Source: Taklimakanibacter sp049323275 (GTDB lineage: Bacteria; Pseudomonadota; Alphaproteobacteria; Rhizobiales; Aestuariivirgaceae). Taken from it: a DNA stretch of 64,000 nt. Positions 8,289-16,848 of this stretch are shown one piece after another. Position 1 is the first letter of the stretch; every line of letters begins with the position of its first letter. The stretch covers positions 97,742 through 161,741 of the forward strand of contig JBMOOM010000021.1 in NCBI GenBank assembly GCA_049323275.1, written 5' to 3'. The position numbers and the translations under genes were made by a program. The notes beneath the pieces were generated by a model, which was not told where the DNA came from, did no database searches, and saw only the letters and a program-made list of their open reading frames with translations.

Positions 8289-9608
8289 ATGACTCATGCA
8301 TCAATCGGGCCGGTGGCGTCACGTCGTTCATTTATGACCAAAGCGGGAGCCGGTGCAGGCTCGTTGGCCATGCTCTCCGGTCTCAATCAATCGGCGCGCG
8401 CACAGGATTCATCGCCGGTGATTATCGGCGGGCCTCTGCCTCTCACCGGCGCCATCGCCGCCGACGGCGTCGAATTCAAGCGCGGGCTTGAAATGGCCGC
8501 CGAGGAGATTAATGCGCTGGGCGGCATATTGGGCCGCCCGATTGGGCTCGCTTTCGAGGATACAGAATCCAAGGGCGATGATGTCATCATCAGCGCCGGT
8601 CAGCGCCTCATCGACAAGCACAATGCCAATGTCCTGATCTCGGGGTACAATCTGGGCTCGCAGACGGCCTTGCAGGGTGTCGCCTCGGGCGCGTCGCTCA
8701 TCTATCTTCATGCCGATACGGCGCGCGCCCATACCGATCTCGTCAGCAAGGAGCCGGATAAATACTGGAGCTGCTTCATGTATTGTCCCTCCGAGCTCTA
8801 TTACGGTTTCGCCTATCTCGACTTCATCAAGCATCTCGAGACCTCGGGTCAGCTCAAGCTTCCGAACCGGAGGCTGGCGCTGATCACCGGGCCGATCACC
8901 TATTCGATCAACATCGCCAAATCCATCGAGGGCAAGGCGGCCGAATATGGCTATGAGATCTCGCTCTACGAGACCGTGCAGGCGCCGACCTCCGAATGGG
9001 GCCCGACATTGGCCAAGCTGCGCGAAAATCCGCCGGGCCTGATCGTCGTGACGCACTTCTTCCCGCAGGATCAGGCTCAGTTCATGATCCAGTTCCTGAC
9101 CAATCCGACCGACAGCCTGGTCTATCTGCAGTATGGCGCCTCGCTGGCGGCGTTCCGCGATATCGCCGGCGATGCCTCGGAGGGCGTCCTCTATGCGACC
9201 AATATCGGTATCCTCCAGGACGAAATCGGTCTCGCCTTCACCAAGAACTATCTCGCCCGCAACGATCAGAAGGCTTCGCCCAATGGCGGCGGCCAGACCT
9301 ATTCGGCGCTGCATCTTTATGCAATCGCGGCCGCGCTGGCCGGCGGCCCGGGCGTCCCTTACGAAGAAGAGCAGAACCGCAAGATCGCCCAGCGCCTCAA
9401 GGCAATGATCTTCCGCAGTCCGATGGGCGTCATCCGTTTCGACCAGGAGACCCAGGCAGCGCTGTCCTATCCGGTGCAGACCAAGGACCCGTCGCTCGGC
9501 ATGGCCCATATCTTCAGCCAGATCAAGAACAAGGCGGAAAACGGGCACATCATTTCGCCCTCACCCTATGACATCGCGAAATTCGAGAAGCCGGCCTGGA
9601 TGAAGTGA
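8289..9608 (+). CDS. ABC importer substrate-binding protein (Liv/amide/urea type)
   Basis: 439 residues. It starts with a twin-arginine signal (SRRSFMTKAGAGAGSLAML, cleavage near ARAQD) and continues as a type I periplasmic binding protein of the Peripla_BP_5/6 class, beginning VIIGGPLPLTGAIAADG. The closest functional classes are amide, urea or branched-chain amino acid binding proteins. It captures the imported compound in the periplasm. ATG 8289 is chosen because GGGAGGAAAAC precedes it perfectly. It is the first gene of a nine-gene operon with aldoxime and nitrile degradation enzymes, so the ligand is plausibly an aldoxime, nitrile, amide or related compound (inference). Confidence 0.92.
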   Translation: MTHASIGPVASRRSFMTKAGAGAGSLAMLSGLNQSARAQDSSPVIIGGPLPLTGAIAADGVEFKRGLEMAAEEINALGGILGRPIGLAFEDTESKGDDVIISAGQRLIDKHNANVLISGYNLGSQTALQGVASGASLIYLHADTARAHTDLVSKEPDKYWSCFMYCPSELYYGFAYLDFIKHLETSGQLKLPNRRLALITGPITYSINIAKSIEGKAAEYGYEISLYETVQAPTSEWGPTLAKLRENPPGLIVVTHFFPQDQAQFMIQFLTNPTDSLVYLQYGASLAAFRDIAGDASEGVLYATNIGILQDEIGLAFTKNYLARNDQKASPNGGGQTYSALHLYAIAAALAGGPGVPYEEEQNRKIAQRLKAMIFRSPMGVIRFDQETQAALSYPVQTKDPSLGMAHIFSQIKNKAENGHIISPSPYDIAKFEKPAWMK

Positions 9609-9621
9609 GGGAGCGGTGTCC

Positions 9622-10389
9622 ATGTCCGTCCCGCCTCTTCTCCAATGCCGTAACGTGGCCAAGTTCTATGGCGCCCTGGCCGCCGTCGACGGCGTCGACC
9701 TCCTGATCAGACCCGGCGAGACCGTCGGCATCGGTGGCCCAAATGGCGCGGGCAAGACGACCTTTTTCGATCTGATCTCGGGGCTGACCAGAGTGAGCTC
9801 CGGGGAGGTTCTCTACCAGGGTGAGAACATCACCGGCAGGGCGCCGTACCGGCTTTTCCATGACGGCATGGCGCGCACCTTTCAGGTGACCAGCGGCTTC
9901 GGCGGCCTCACCGTGCTGCAGAACATGCTGGCTGCCGTCATCTACGGCAGCAGAGGGACCAGGGCCGGGCTTCTGATCGGGCGCCAGGACCGGGAGCGGG
10001 CGATGGCGTCCCTAGATGCGTTTGGATTGGCGGACATCGCCGACCGGCTTGTCTCCGATATCGCGGTCCTGGCGCGTAAGAAACTCATGGTCGCCACCGC
10101 GGTCGTACATGCGCCGAAGATGCTGCTGCTCGATGAGCCGGTCGGCGGTCTCCTGCCGAGGGAGGTGGATGAGTTCATCGAGCTGACGGAAGGGCTGCGC
10201 GGCCGCGGCATTTCGATCGTCTTCATCGAACATGTCATGCGCTTCCTCACCGCCGTCGCCGACCGCGCACTGATCATGCATCAGGGCAAGCTCATCTATG
10301 ACGGCGCGCCGCGGGGCCTCGCCAAGGACCCGTTGGTGCGCTCGGTTTATCTCGGAAGCGAAGCCGACAATATGGACATGCCGATATGA
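9622..10389 (+). CDS. ABC importer ATP-binding protein, LivG-like
   Basis: 255 residues with Walker A GGPNGAGKTT near residue 40 and Walker B MLLLDEPVGGL. The ABC signature is degenerate: LARKK stands where LSGGQ or LSYGQ is usual, so one composite ATP site may be weak. It energises import with the LivF-like partner and the two permeases. ATG 9622 has GAGGGAG eight bases upstream; GTG 9616 is too close to that site. The stop overlaps the next start (ATGA). Confidence 0.93.
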   Translation: MSVPPLLQCRNVAKFYGALAAVDGVDLLIRPGETVGIGGPNGAGKTTFFDLISGLTRVSSGEVLYQGENITGRAPYRLFHDGMARTFQVTSGFGGLTVLQNMLAAVIYGSRGTRAGLLIGRQDRERAMASLDAFGLADIADRLVSDIAVLARKKLMVATAVVHAPKMLLLDEPVGGLLPREVDEFIELTEGLRGRGISIVFIEHVMRFLTAVADRALIMHQGKLIYDGAPRGLAKDPLVRSVYLGSEADNMDMPI

Positions 10390-11099
10390 GCGCGCTCCTG
10401 ACCGTCAGGGATCTGACGAGCGGGTATCGCCAGATCCGCGTCCTGCACGAGGTGAGCTTCACGGTCGAAGAGGGTGGCATCACCGCGGTCATCGGGCCGA
10501 ACGGCCACGGCAAATCGACCTTGCTGCGCGCGCTTTCCGGATTGCTGCCGCCATGGTCGGGCGAGATCATCTTCGCGGGCTCGCCCGTTGCGTCGAGCGC
10601 GCCCGGTCGCGCCCGCGCCGGGCTGGTGCTCGTCCCTCAGGGCGACCAGCTTTTCGCCGGCATGACGGTCGAGGAAAATCTGATGATGGGCGGTTATGTG
10701 CGCAAGGACATGATGGAAGTGCGCGAGACGCTCGCAGAGGTTTTCGAGTTGTTCCCACGCCTCAAGGAGCGCCGCGCCCAACGGGCCAGCAGCCTGTCGG
10801 GCGGCGAACGCCGCATGGTCGGCATCGGCCGGGGCCTGATGGCCAAGGCCAGGCTGATCATGATCGATGAGCCGTCGCTGGGTCTGGCGCCATTGATCAT
10901 CGATCAGATCTATCAGGCACTGGCCGAGCTTGCCGCGCGCGGCCTTTCGATCCTGGTGGTCGAGGAGAATCCGGGCCGCGTCGCGAGGGTGGCGACGGCC
11001 TTCCATCTGATGGACGGCGGTCGCTTCGCCTGGAGCGGTTCCGCGGCCGACCTCACCCGTTCGGGCCACATTCTGAAAACCTATCTCGGCGGACACTGA
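10386..11099 (+). CDS. ABC importer ATP-binding protein, LivF-like
   Basis: 237 residues with Walker A GPNGHGKST, an intact signature SSLSGGERRMVGIGRGL, Walker B LIMIDEPSLGLAP and an H-loop region changed to VVEENP, as in many LivF proteins. It pairs with the LivG-like ATPase, whose signature is degenerate. It starts by ATGA overlap with the previous gene and ends one base before the permease start, so the importer genes are tightly coupled. Confidence 0.94.
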   Translation: MSALLTVRDLTSGYRQIRVLHEVSFTVEEGGITAVIGPNGHGKSTLLRALSGLLPPWSGEIIFAGSPVASSAPGRARAGLVLVPQGDQLFAGMTVEENLMMGGYVRKDMMEVRETLAEVFELFPRLKERRAQRASSLSGGERRMVGIGRGLMAKARLIMIDEPSLGLAPLIIDQIYQALAELAARGLSILVVEENPGRVARVATAFHLMDGGRFAWSGSAADLTRSGHILKTYLGGH

Positions 11100-11100
11100 C

Positions 11101-11979
11101 ATGCAGGCCGTTCTCCAGATCCTCGTCACCGGACTGACGCTGGGCGCGATGTATGCTCTCGCCTCGGTCGGTCTCGCTCTGACCTATGGCACAATGCGCA
11201 TGTTCAACATGGCGCATGGGGTCTTCATGACCATCGGCGCCTATGCGACCTATATGGCCGCCATGCTATGGGGCCTGCCTCTGCCTCTGGCCTTCTTGTT
11301 CGGCCTCGCCGCCGGCGGCCTCATCGGCGCCGTCGTGCATCTCTTCGTCGTCCGCTTCATGCTCGACACCGAAGGCTTCGAGGTCAATATCATCGTGGCC
11401 ACGGCGGGCGTCGCCATCCTGCTGCAGGATCTGCTCCTCAAATATTACGGCGCCTATCCGTTTCGCCAGCCGGCGCAGGTCGAGGGCGTGTTCCGCATCG
11501 GCGATATCGCCGTCACCTATCAATCGGTCGGTATCCTGCTCATGGCGGCGATCCTCATCGGCGGCATCGCCTGGCTCCTGACACATACCCGCTTCGGGCT
11601 CGCCATCCGCGCCACCGCCATGAACCGCGAGGCGGCGCTGCTCATGGGCGTCGAGGCCGGTCGCACCTATCTGCAGGTCCTTGTCATCGCCGGCATCCTC
11701 GCCGCGGCCGCGGGCATCCTCATCTCGTCGCTGGCGACGCTGTCGCCCGACATGGGCGCAAATCCGCTGCTGCGCGCCTTCGTCATCTGCGTGGTGGCGG
11801 GGCTCGGCAGCGTGACCGGCGCCGGCATCGCCGCCGTCGCTTTGGGGCTGATCGAGGCTGCGATCCAGTACTATATCGGAGTCCGTTATGGCTTTCCCAT
11901 CATGCTGCTGCTCGTCATCATCGTCCTGATCTGGAAGCCGGCCGGCCTCTTCGGGCAGCAGGAGGTCGTACGCTCATGA
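11101..11979 (+). CDS. ABC importer permease, LivH-like
   Basis: 292-residue inner-membrane permease with about eight hydrophobic segments. It carries the LivH-type opening LTLGAMYALASVGLALTYG and MRMFNMAHGVFMTIGAY, and the cytoplasmic EAA-like loop TRFGLAIRATAMNREAA that contacts the ATPases. It forms the channel with the LivM part of the next gene. The stop overlaps the next start (ATGA). Confidence 0.94.
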   Translation: MQAVLQILVTGLTLGAMYALASVGLALTYGTMRMFNMAHGVFMTIGAYATYMAAMLWGLPLPLAFLFGLAAGGLIGAVVHLFVVRFMLDTEGFEVNIIVATAGVAILLQDLLLKYYGAYPFRQPAQVEGVFRIGDIAVTYQSVGILLMAAILIGGIAWLLTHTRFGLAIRATAMNREAALLMGVEAGRTYLQVLVIAGILAAAAGILISSLATLSPDMGANPLLRAFVICVVAGLGSVTGAGIAAVALGLIEAAIQYYIGVRYGFPIMLLLVIIVLIWKPAGLFGQQEVVRS

Positions 11980-14036
11980 CACCGTCGACCGAAATGAACC
12001 GGCATCTGGTGGGCGCGGTGCTGCTTCTCGCCGCTCTGTCGCTTCTGCCGTTTCTCGTCACCGAGCGTTATGCCCTGGGTGAGCTCATCACCTTCCTCAT
12101 CTGGGCGTCGGTGGCGGTGCAATGGAATGTGCTCACCGGCCATGCCGGCGTCTTCTCGCTGGGACAGATGCTGTTCTTCGCGATCGGCTCCTATTGCGTC
12201 GCAATGCTCGCCGTCTATTTCGGCCTGTCGCCCTGGATTTCCATGCCGGTGGCGGGCCTTGCCGCCGCGATCGCGGCCTTGCTGATCGGGCTTGCCTGCC
12301 TGCGTCTCGCCGCCGCCTACGTGGCGCTCCTGACCTTCGCCATTGCCTACATGGCCTATACGCTGATCATCACCGATTCCGCCTGCTACATTACGACCGG
12401 CGGCACATGCACGCCCTTCTTCGGCGGCACCAACGGCTTCTCGCAATTCATCGATCTCGGCTTCCGTAAGCTGCTGAAGGCAAATTGGATCATCGGCAAT
12501 TATTTCACGGTGCTGGCCGTCTTCGCGCTGTCCTTCATCGCCTCCATCATCGTTATCCATGGCCGGCTCGGCCTTGCTTTCCGCGCCACCAGCGACAGCG
12601 CCGTCTATGCCGCCGCGCGCGGCATCAACCGGACCAGGTTCCAGATCATCGCCTTTGTCGTCACGGCCTTCTTCACCGGACTGGCCGGGGCTTCCTATGC
12701 CGCGCATTTCCGCTTCGCCGGTCCCAGCCTGTTCGAACTCTCGACGCTCATGTTCGTCCTGTCGATGGTGATCGTCGGCGGACTCAAATCGACCTGGGGG
12801 CCGATCCTCGGCGCCGGTCTGATGATGATCCTGGTCGAGGCCGGCAAGAGCATGGGCGATATACGCAACACCTTAATTGGACTCCTGCTGGTGATCTTCG
12901 TGCTGCTGCTGCCGAAGGGAGTAGCCGGAGCCTGGGGCATGCTTCTCGATCGCTTCCGCCCGCCAAAGCCTCTCGATGCTCCGGCGAGGCTCGAGCCGGC
13001 CATTCCGTCGCATCTCCAGATGCCGCGGGCGCGTCCGCTCGCCGCGCCGGAGGGTTTTGCGCCGGCGACCCCTTCCTACTCCGCCCGCTTCAGTCCGGAG
13101 GTGACCGCCCTGCCGATGGCCTTCTTCGGGGTGCAGTTCGGCGAGGCCTCGTCGGCGAGCGCCAAGGCGATCGCGCTTCAGCAGGAAGGCTTCGCTCGGC
13201 CTTTCGGGCCTGCATTCTGGGACAGGGCCGAGTATGTCGACGAGCGAGGACGCACCAACAGCGTGCTCGTCGGTTACTGGGACGATCGCGACACCTACGA
13301 CCGGTGGCGCACCGCTTTGCCGGAAGACTGGTGGCGCGCCGGCGCGCCGGTCGACGGTGCGCTGGGCTTTTTCCGCGAATGCTACACGCCCTCCATCGCC
13401 GACACTGAAACGACGTTCTCGCATCCGCATCCGGAAGGTTACGCGAAGATCGCGCCGGCGATGAGCGGAATGACCGATACGCATGGCTATTGGGGAAGCG
13501 CCCGCGACCGGATCCCGCGCGCCCAGACCGACGATCTCGCTCCGCAGGGGAAACCGAGGGCGGCATTCGCGGGCGGTAACGACACGCTGCATCGTCACAT
13601 CGTCGTGACACCGCACGACAATCTGTGCCTGCTCCGCTCCGGCCAGGACTGGACCGACACGGATGCGGATGAGCGGCGCTTCTATCTGGAGATGGTGCGG
13701 CCAAAGTTAGATGAGGGCATGGCCTTCATCCGTGACGGCGGCGAGAAGGTCGGCTGTTTCTTCAATCGCTATATGAGGCTCATTTCCGCTTCAGGCCCGC
13801 TAGATAAGACCTATAGCCTGAGCGCCTGGCGCAGCCTCGGCGAGCTCGAGGCCTGGGTGAAGACCGACAGCCATCTGGCGATTTTCGCGGCGGGCACCCG
13901 GCACTACCGTAGCTTCAAGGATGCGAAATTGCGCCTCTATCACGAGATGAGCGTGATCCGGGCCAAGGACCAGTCTTTCGAATATTTCAACTGCCACGAC
14001 CGGACCGGCATGCTCAACGCGCTGAACCGGGCCTGA
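11976..14036 (+). CDS. LivM-type permease fused to aldoxime dehydratase
   Basis: A single 686-codon reading frame. Residues 1 to about 325 are a LivM-type permease (NVLTGHAGVFSLGQMLFFAIG, GLAFRATSDSAVYAAARGIN, ending LLVIFVLLLPKGVAGAWG). After a short Pro-rich linker, residues about 342-686 are a complete heme aldoxime dehydratase of the OxdA/OxdRE type, starting AIPSHLQMPR. Residues equivalent to those known in OxdA are present: Arg510 (GSARDR), Ser555 (LLRSGQDW), proximal heme His633 (SHLAIF) and distal His656 (LRLYHEMSV). These enzymes dehydrate R-CH=NOH to R-CN. The permease C-terminus is cytoplasmic, so catalysis would occur at the inner mouth of the importer. No stop or frameshift separates the parts. 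An internal ATG near 12939 with GGAG upstream could also yield a free dehydratase. Confidence 0.9.
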   Translation: MTPSTEMNRHLVGAVLLLAALSLLPFLVTERYALGELITFLIWASVAVQWNVLTGHAGVFSLGQMLFFAIGSYCVAMLAVYFGLSPWISMPVAGLAAAIAALLIGLACLRLAAAYVALLTFAIAYMAYTLIITDSACYITTGGTCTPFFGGTNGFSQFIDLGFRKLLKANWIIGNYFTVLAVFALSFIASIIVIHGRLGLAFRATSDSAVYAAARGINRTRFQIIAFVVTAFFTGLAGASYAAHFRFAGPSLFELSTLMFVLSMVIVGGLKSTWGPILGAGLMMILVEAGKSMGDIRNTLIGLLLVIFVLLLPKGVAGAWGMLLDRFRPPKPLDAPARLEPAIPSHLQMPRARPLAAPEGFAPATPSYSARFSPEVTALPMAFFGVQFGEASSASAKAIALQQEGFARPFGPAFWDRAEYVDERGRTNSVLVGYWDDRDTYDRWRTALPEDWWRAGAPVDGALGFFRECYTPSIADTETTFSHPHPEGYAKIAPAMSGMTDTHGYWGSARDRIPRAQTDDLAPQGKPRAAFAGGNDTLHRHIVVTPHDNLCLLRSGQDWTDTDADERRFYLEMVRPKLDEGMAFIRDGGEKVGCFFNRYMRLISASGPLDKTYSLSAWRSLGELEAWVKTDSHLAIFAAGTRHYRSFKDAKLRLYHEMSVIRAKDQSFEYFNCHDRTGMLNALNRA

Positions 14037-14041
14037 TCCGC

Positions 14042-15445
14042 ATGCCGCTATTTCCGACCCTTGTCGCGGCAGCCGCGGCCTTGCGGGCGAAGCGTGTTTC
14101 CGCGCCGGAGCTGCTGCGCGATGTCCTCGACCGCATCGACCGGGATGATCGTTTCATCCACGCTTACAGCGATCTGATCCCCGCGACCGCCGAAGCAGAA
14201 GCGAAGGCCGCGAGCCTGCGCCACGCGCGCGGAGAGTTTCTGGGACCGCTCGACGGCGTTCCGATCGCCGTCAAGGACCTGATCGACACGACGCCGGCCA
14301 TATGCAGGGCGGGCCTGCCGCATCTGGCGGATTATCATCCACGCGAGGACGCCGATGTCGTGGCTGTGCTGCGCCGCGCCGGCGCCGTCATCGTCGGGGT
14401 GCTCGAGACCGATGCCGGCGCTTTCGGAACGCGCACGCCGCAGGTGATCAATCCGATTGCGCCGGATCGCATTGCCGGCGGATCGAGCGGCGGCGCCGGG
14501 GCTGCGGTCTGCGCCGGTCTTGCTTATGGCGCGATCGGCACTGATACGGGCGGCAGCATCCGCATTCCGGCGTCCTGCTGCTCGGTGGCGGGATTCAAGC
14601 CGAGCTGGGGAAGAGTCAGCGTCAAAGGAGTACGGCCATTGGCGCGCTCCTGTGATCATGTCGGGCCCTTGGCGCGCTCCGCGGCCGACCTGCAGGCGAT
14701 CCAATCCCTGCTCGACCCGCGGGAACAGGAGCCGGTATCGGCCGGGCCATTGCGCATCGGTTTCTCTCCCGAGTATTTCGTCGATGCCGCCCCTCTCGTG
14801 ACCGAAGCCATGGCGCGGGTCACTTCAGCGCTGACGGTGGCGGGCCATGGACTGCGCGAGACGCGAGTGCCGCTGCCGGACGACATCATGCATGCGCATA
14901 TGGTCACTGTTTCGCGCGAGGCCGCCGCCTATCACACGCAGCGTTTCCCGGATCTCTGGCGGGCGCATCCCGACATCGCCCGTGACGGAATCGAGCTCGG
15001 CCGCAGCTTCAGCGATGAGGATTATGCGCTGGCGCAGGTCAGGCGGAGGCGGATCGCCGATGTCGTCGATGGCCTGTTCGAAACCCTTGATGTGCTGATC
15101 CTGCCGTCCCTGCCCGCCGATGCGCCGGAGCGTGCCGCCCAGACCGTATCCTTGCGCGGATGCGAGCTGCCGGTCCTCGAAGCCACGATCCGCTATACGG
15201 CGCTGTTCAACCATACCGGTCATCCGGTGGTTTCGCTGCCGGCCTTCCCGCTGCCGGACGGCCGTGCGCTCAGCGTTCAGATCGTTGGAGCCCGCCATTG
15301 CGACCAGAGATTGCTCGCCATGGCGCGGCAGTTGGAGGATATATTCGCGGTAAGCGTCGACTATGACGGTCTGGCGCGAGCCGCCCGGATGAGTGTCCGG
15401 CGCCTGCGCCGCCGCTATGCGCGAGGAGACCTGAATGCCGCATGA
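14042..15445 (+). CDS. Amidase (amidase-signature family)
   Basis: 467 residues of the Ser-cisSer-Lys amidase family. Lys78 lies in PIAVKDLID, the Gly/Ser signature with the cis-Ser is AGGSSGGAGAAV (Ser148/149), and the nucleophile is Ser172 in DTGGSIRIPA. It hydrolyses an amide to the carboxylic acid plus ammonia, the last step after nitrile hydratase. It begins six bases after the dehydratase fusion and overlaps the start of the hydratase alpha subunit by 11 bp, so it belongs to the same transcript. The exact amide is unknown. Confidence 0.94.
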   Translation: MPLFPTLVAAAAALRAKRVSAPELLRDVLDRIDRDDRFIHAYSDLIPATAEAEAKAASLRHARGEFLGPLDGVPIAVKDLIDTTPAICRAGLPHLADYHPREDADVVAVLRRAGAVIVGVLETDAGAFGTRTPQVINPIAPDRIAGGSSGGAGAAVCAGLAYGAIGTDTGGSIRIPASCCSVAGFKPSWGRVSVKGVRPLARSCDHVGPLARSAADLQAIQSLLDPREQEPVSAGPLRIGFSPEYFVDAAPLVTEAMARVTSALTVAGHGLRETRVPLPDDIMHAHMVTVSREAAAYHTQRFPDLWRAHPDIARDGIELGRSFSDEDYALAQVRRRRIADVVDGLFETLDVLILPSLPADAPERAAQTVSLRGCELPVLEATIRYTALFNHTGHPVVSLPAFPLPDGRALSVQIVGARHCDQRLLAMARQLEDIFAVSVDYDGLARAARMSVRRLRRRYARGDLNAA

Positions 15446-16043
15446 TCATGACGACCACGATCACGACCACGATCCGCTGGAGCAAGGGCCGAGCCTCAGG
15501 GTGCGGGCGCTCGAAGAGTTGATGATCGCCAAGGGGCTGGTCGATCCGGAGGCGCTCGACCGCATCGTCGAATATTATGAACGTGAAACGGGTCCGCGCA
15601 ACGGCGCCAGGGTGGTGGCGCGGGCCTGGCTCGAACCGGATTTCCGCGACTGGCTGCTCCGTGACGGCACTGCCGCCATCCATTCCATGGGCTTCACCGG
15701 CTATCAAGGCGAGCATATGCGCGTCGTTGCGAACACGCCCGAAATGCACAATGTCATCGTCTGCACTTTGTGCTCATGCTATCCCTGGCCGGTGCTCGGC
15801 CTGCCGCCGGCCTGGTACAAGGGCGCTGCCTATCGCTCCCGCGTCGTGCGCGAACCGCGCGCGGTGCTCAAGGAATTCGGCGTCGAGATCGGCACGGATG
15901 TCGAGATCAAGGTCTGGGACAGCACCGCCGAGATCCGTTACATGGTCCTGCCGATGCGCCCGACGGGCACGGAAACATTCACCCTCGATCAGCTGGCTGG
16001 GCTCGTCACCCGCGACGGCATGATCGGAACCGCGCAGCTTTAG
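15435..16043 (+). CDS. nthA: Nitrile hydratase alpha subunit (cobalt-type motif)
   Basis: 202 residues. The metal site is VCTLCSC with Cys110, Cys113, Ser114 and Cys115; Thr after the first Cys marks the cobalt class, whereas iron enzymes have Ser there. The middle and last Cys are normally oxidised to sulfinic and sulfenic acids. The N-terminus is an unusual run of alternating His and Asp (residues 3-13), possibly a metal-collecting tail. The enzyme hydrates nitriles to amides as an alpha/beta heterodimer or tetramer. The ATG overlaps the amidase stop and has GAGGAG upstream. A palindromic element separates it from the beta gene. Confidence 0.95.
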   Translation: MPHDHDDHDHDHDPLEQGPSLRVRALEELMIAKGLVDPEALDRIVEYYERETGPRNGARVVARAWLEPDFRDWLLRDGTAAIHSMGFTGYQGEHMRVVANTPEMHNVIVCTLCSCYPWPVLGLPPAWYKGAAYRSRVVREPRAVLKEFGVEIGTDVEIKVWDSTAEIRYMVLPMRPTGTETFTLDQLAGLVTRDGMIGTAQL

Positions 16044-16164
16044 AGCGCTTCCCGCCAAAGTTGCTCGACTTTGGCGATAAGGAAGCGCTCCAGATTATAT
16101 GCTTTCTAGCCCTTTTCCCGTTTTGATCGAATCGGAACGATTCGATCAAAACGGGAGGGCTCTA
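16041..16164. repeat. RIME-like palindromic element inside the operon
   Basis: Two large hairpins bounded by TAGAGC (16041-16046) and GCTCTA (16159-16164). The first has AGCGCTTCC plus CGCCAAAGT (16044-16061) pairing with 16068-16076 and 16081-16089. The second is a perfect 17-bp inverted repeat (16117-16133 with 16139-16155, loop GGAAC), extended by AGCCCT/AGGGCT. Size and structure resemble the intergenic mosaic palindromes (RIMEs) known in rhizobia. It starts at the nthA stop codon and may act as an RNA stabiliser or partial terminator within the operon. Confidence 0.8.
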
Positions 16165-16182
16165 GGTCGGGAGGGACGTTAC

Positions 16183-16848
16183 ATGGACGGGATACATGAT
16201 CTGGGCGGCATGCATGGCTTCGGCCCGATCTCCGTCGACACGGGGGATTATGTCTTCAAGGCGCAGTGGCAGCGCCGGGCTTTCGCGCTGGCGGAGGTGC
16301 TGGCGGGACCAGTGCCTTACAGCGCCGACCAGCATCGCCAGGAGATCGAGCGGATGCCTGCCGGCGACTATCTCAAGCTGGATTACTTCGAGAAATGGAT
16401 CGTCGCGGCCGAGGCGCTGCTGTTGCAGGCCGGACTCGTGAACGAGGAGGAGCTGCGCAGCGGCCGCAAGCTCTTTGACATCGATGCCACCCGGCACGGC
16501 AAGGTCGGCGCGGATGAGCTCATCTCCGCCGTGCGGGCAGGCGCGCAGCTGAGCTACCCCGGCGACAAGCGGAAGCCGCTTTTCGCCGTGGGACAGGCGG
16601 TGCGCGTCACGAAGGATTCGCCCGCGGGGCATACGCGTGCGCCACGTTACCTGCGCGCAAGGACGGGACAGGTCGTCGCCGACAACGGCGTTTTTCAGTT
16701 CGCCGATGCGGTCGCGGCGGGCAGGGGGCCGGAACCGCAGCATTGCTATACCGTCGCCTTCACCGCAGGTGAGCTGTGGGGACGCCACGCCGAGGCGGCG
16801 GATGTGATCCACGCCGATCTATGGGAGAGCTATCTTGAACCAGCCTGA
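16183..16848 (+). CDS. nthB: Nitrile hydratase beta subunit
   Basis: 221 residues. It starts with the hallmark MDGIHDLGGMHGFG and ends with a C-terminal SH3-like barrel (FAVGQAVRVTKDSPAGHTRAPRYLRA, then ELWGRHAEAADVIHADLWESYLEP), whose Arg residues contact the oxidised cysteines of the alpha subunit. It completes the active hydratase. The ATG at 16183 has GGGAGGGA upstream; an ATG at 16099 lies inside the palindromic element and is rejected. The order alpha, beta, activator is usual for cobalt-type clusters in proteobacteria. Confidence 0.95.
   Translation: MDGIHDLGGMHGFGPISVDTGDYVFKAQWQRRAFALAEVLAGPVPYSADQHRQEIERMPAGDYLKLDYFEKWIVAAEALLLQAGLVNEEELRSGRKLFDIDATRHGKVGADELISAVRAGAQLSYPGDKRKPLFAVGQAVRVTKDSPAGHTRAPRYLRARTGQVVADNGVFQFADAVAAGRGPEPQHCYTVAFTAGELWGRHAEAADVIHADLWESYLEPA

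Noticed and set aside
11268..11975. N-terminal extension of the LivM-Oxd frame back to 11268
   Set aside because: It runs through livH in another frame; the ATGA overlap start at 11976 fits LivM exactly.
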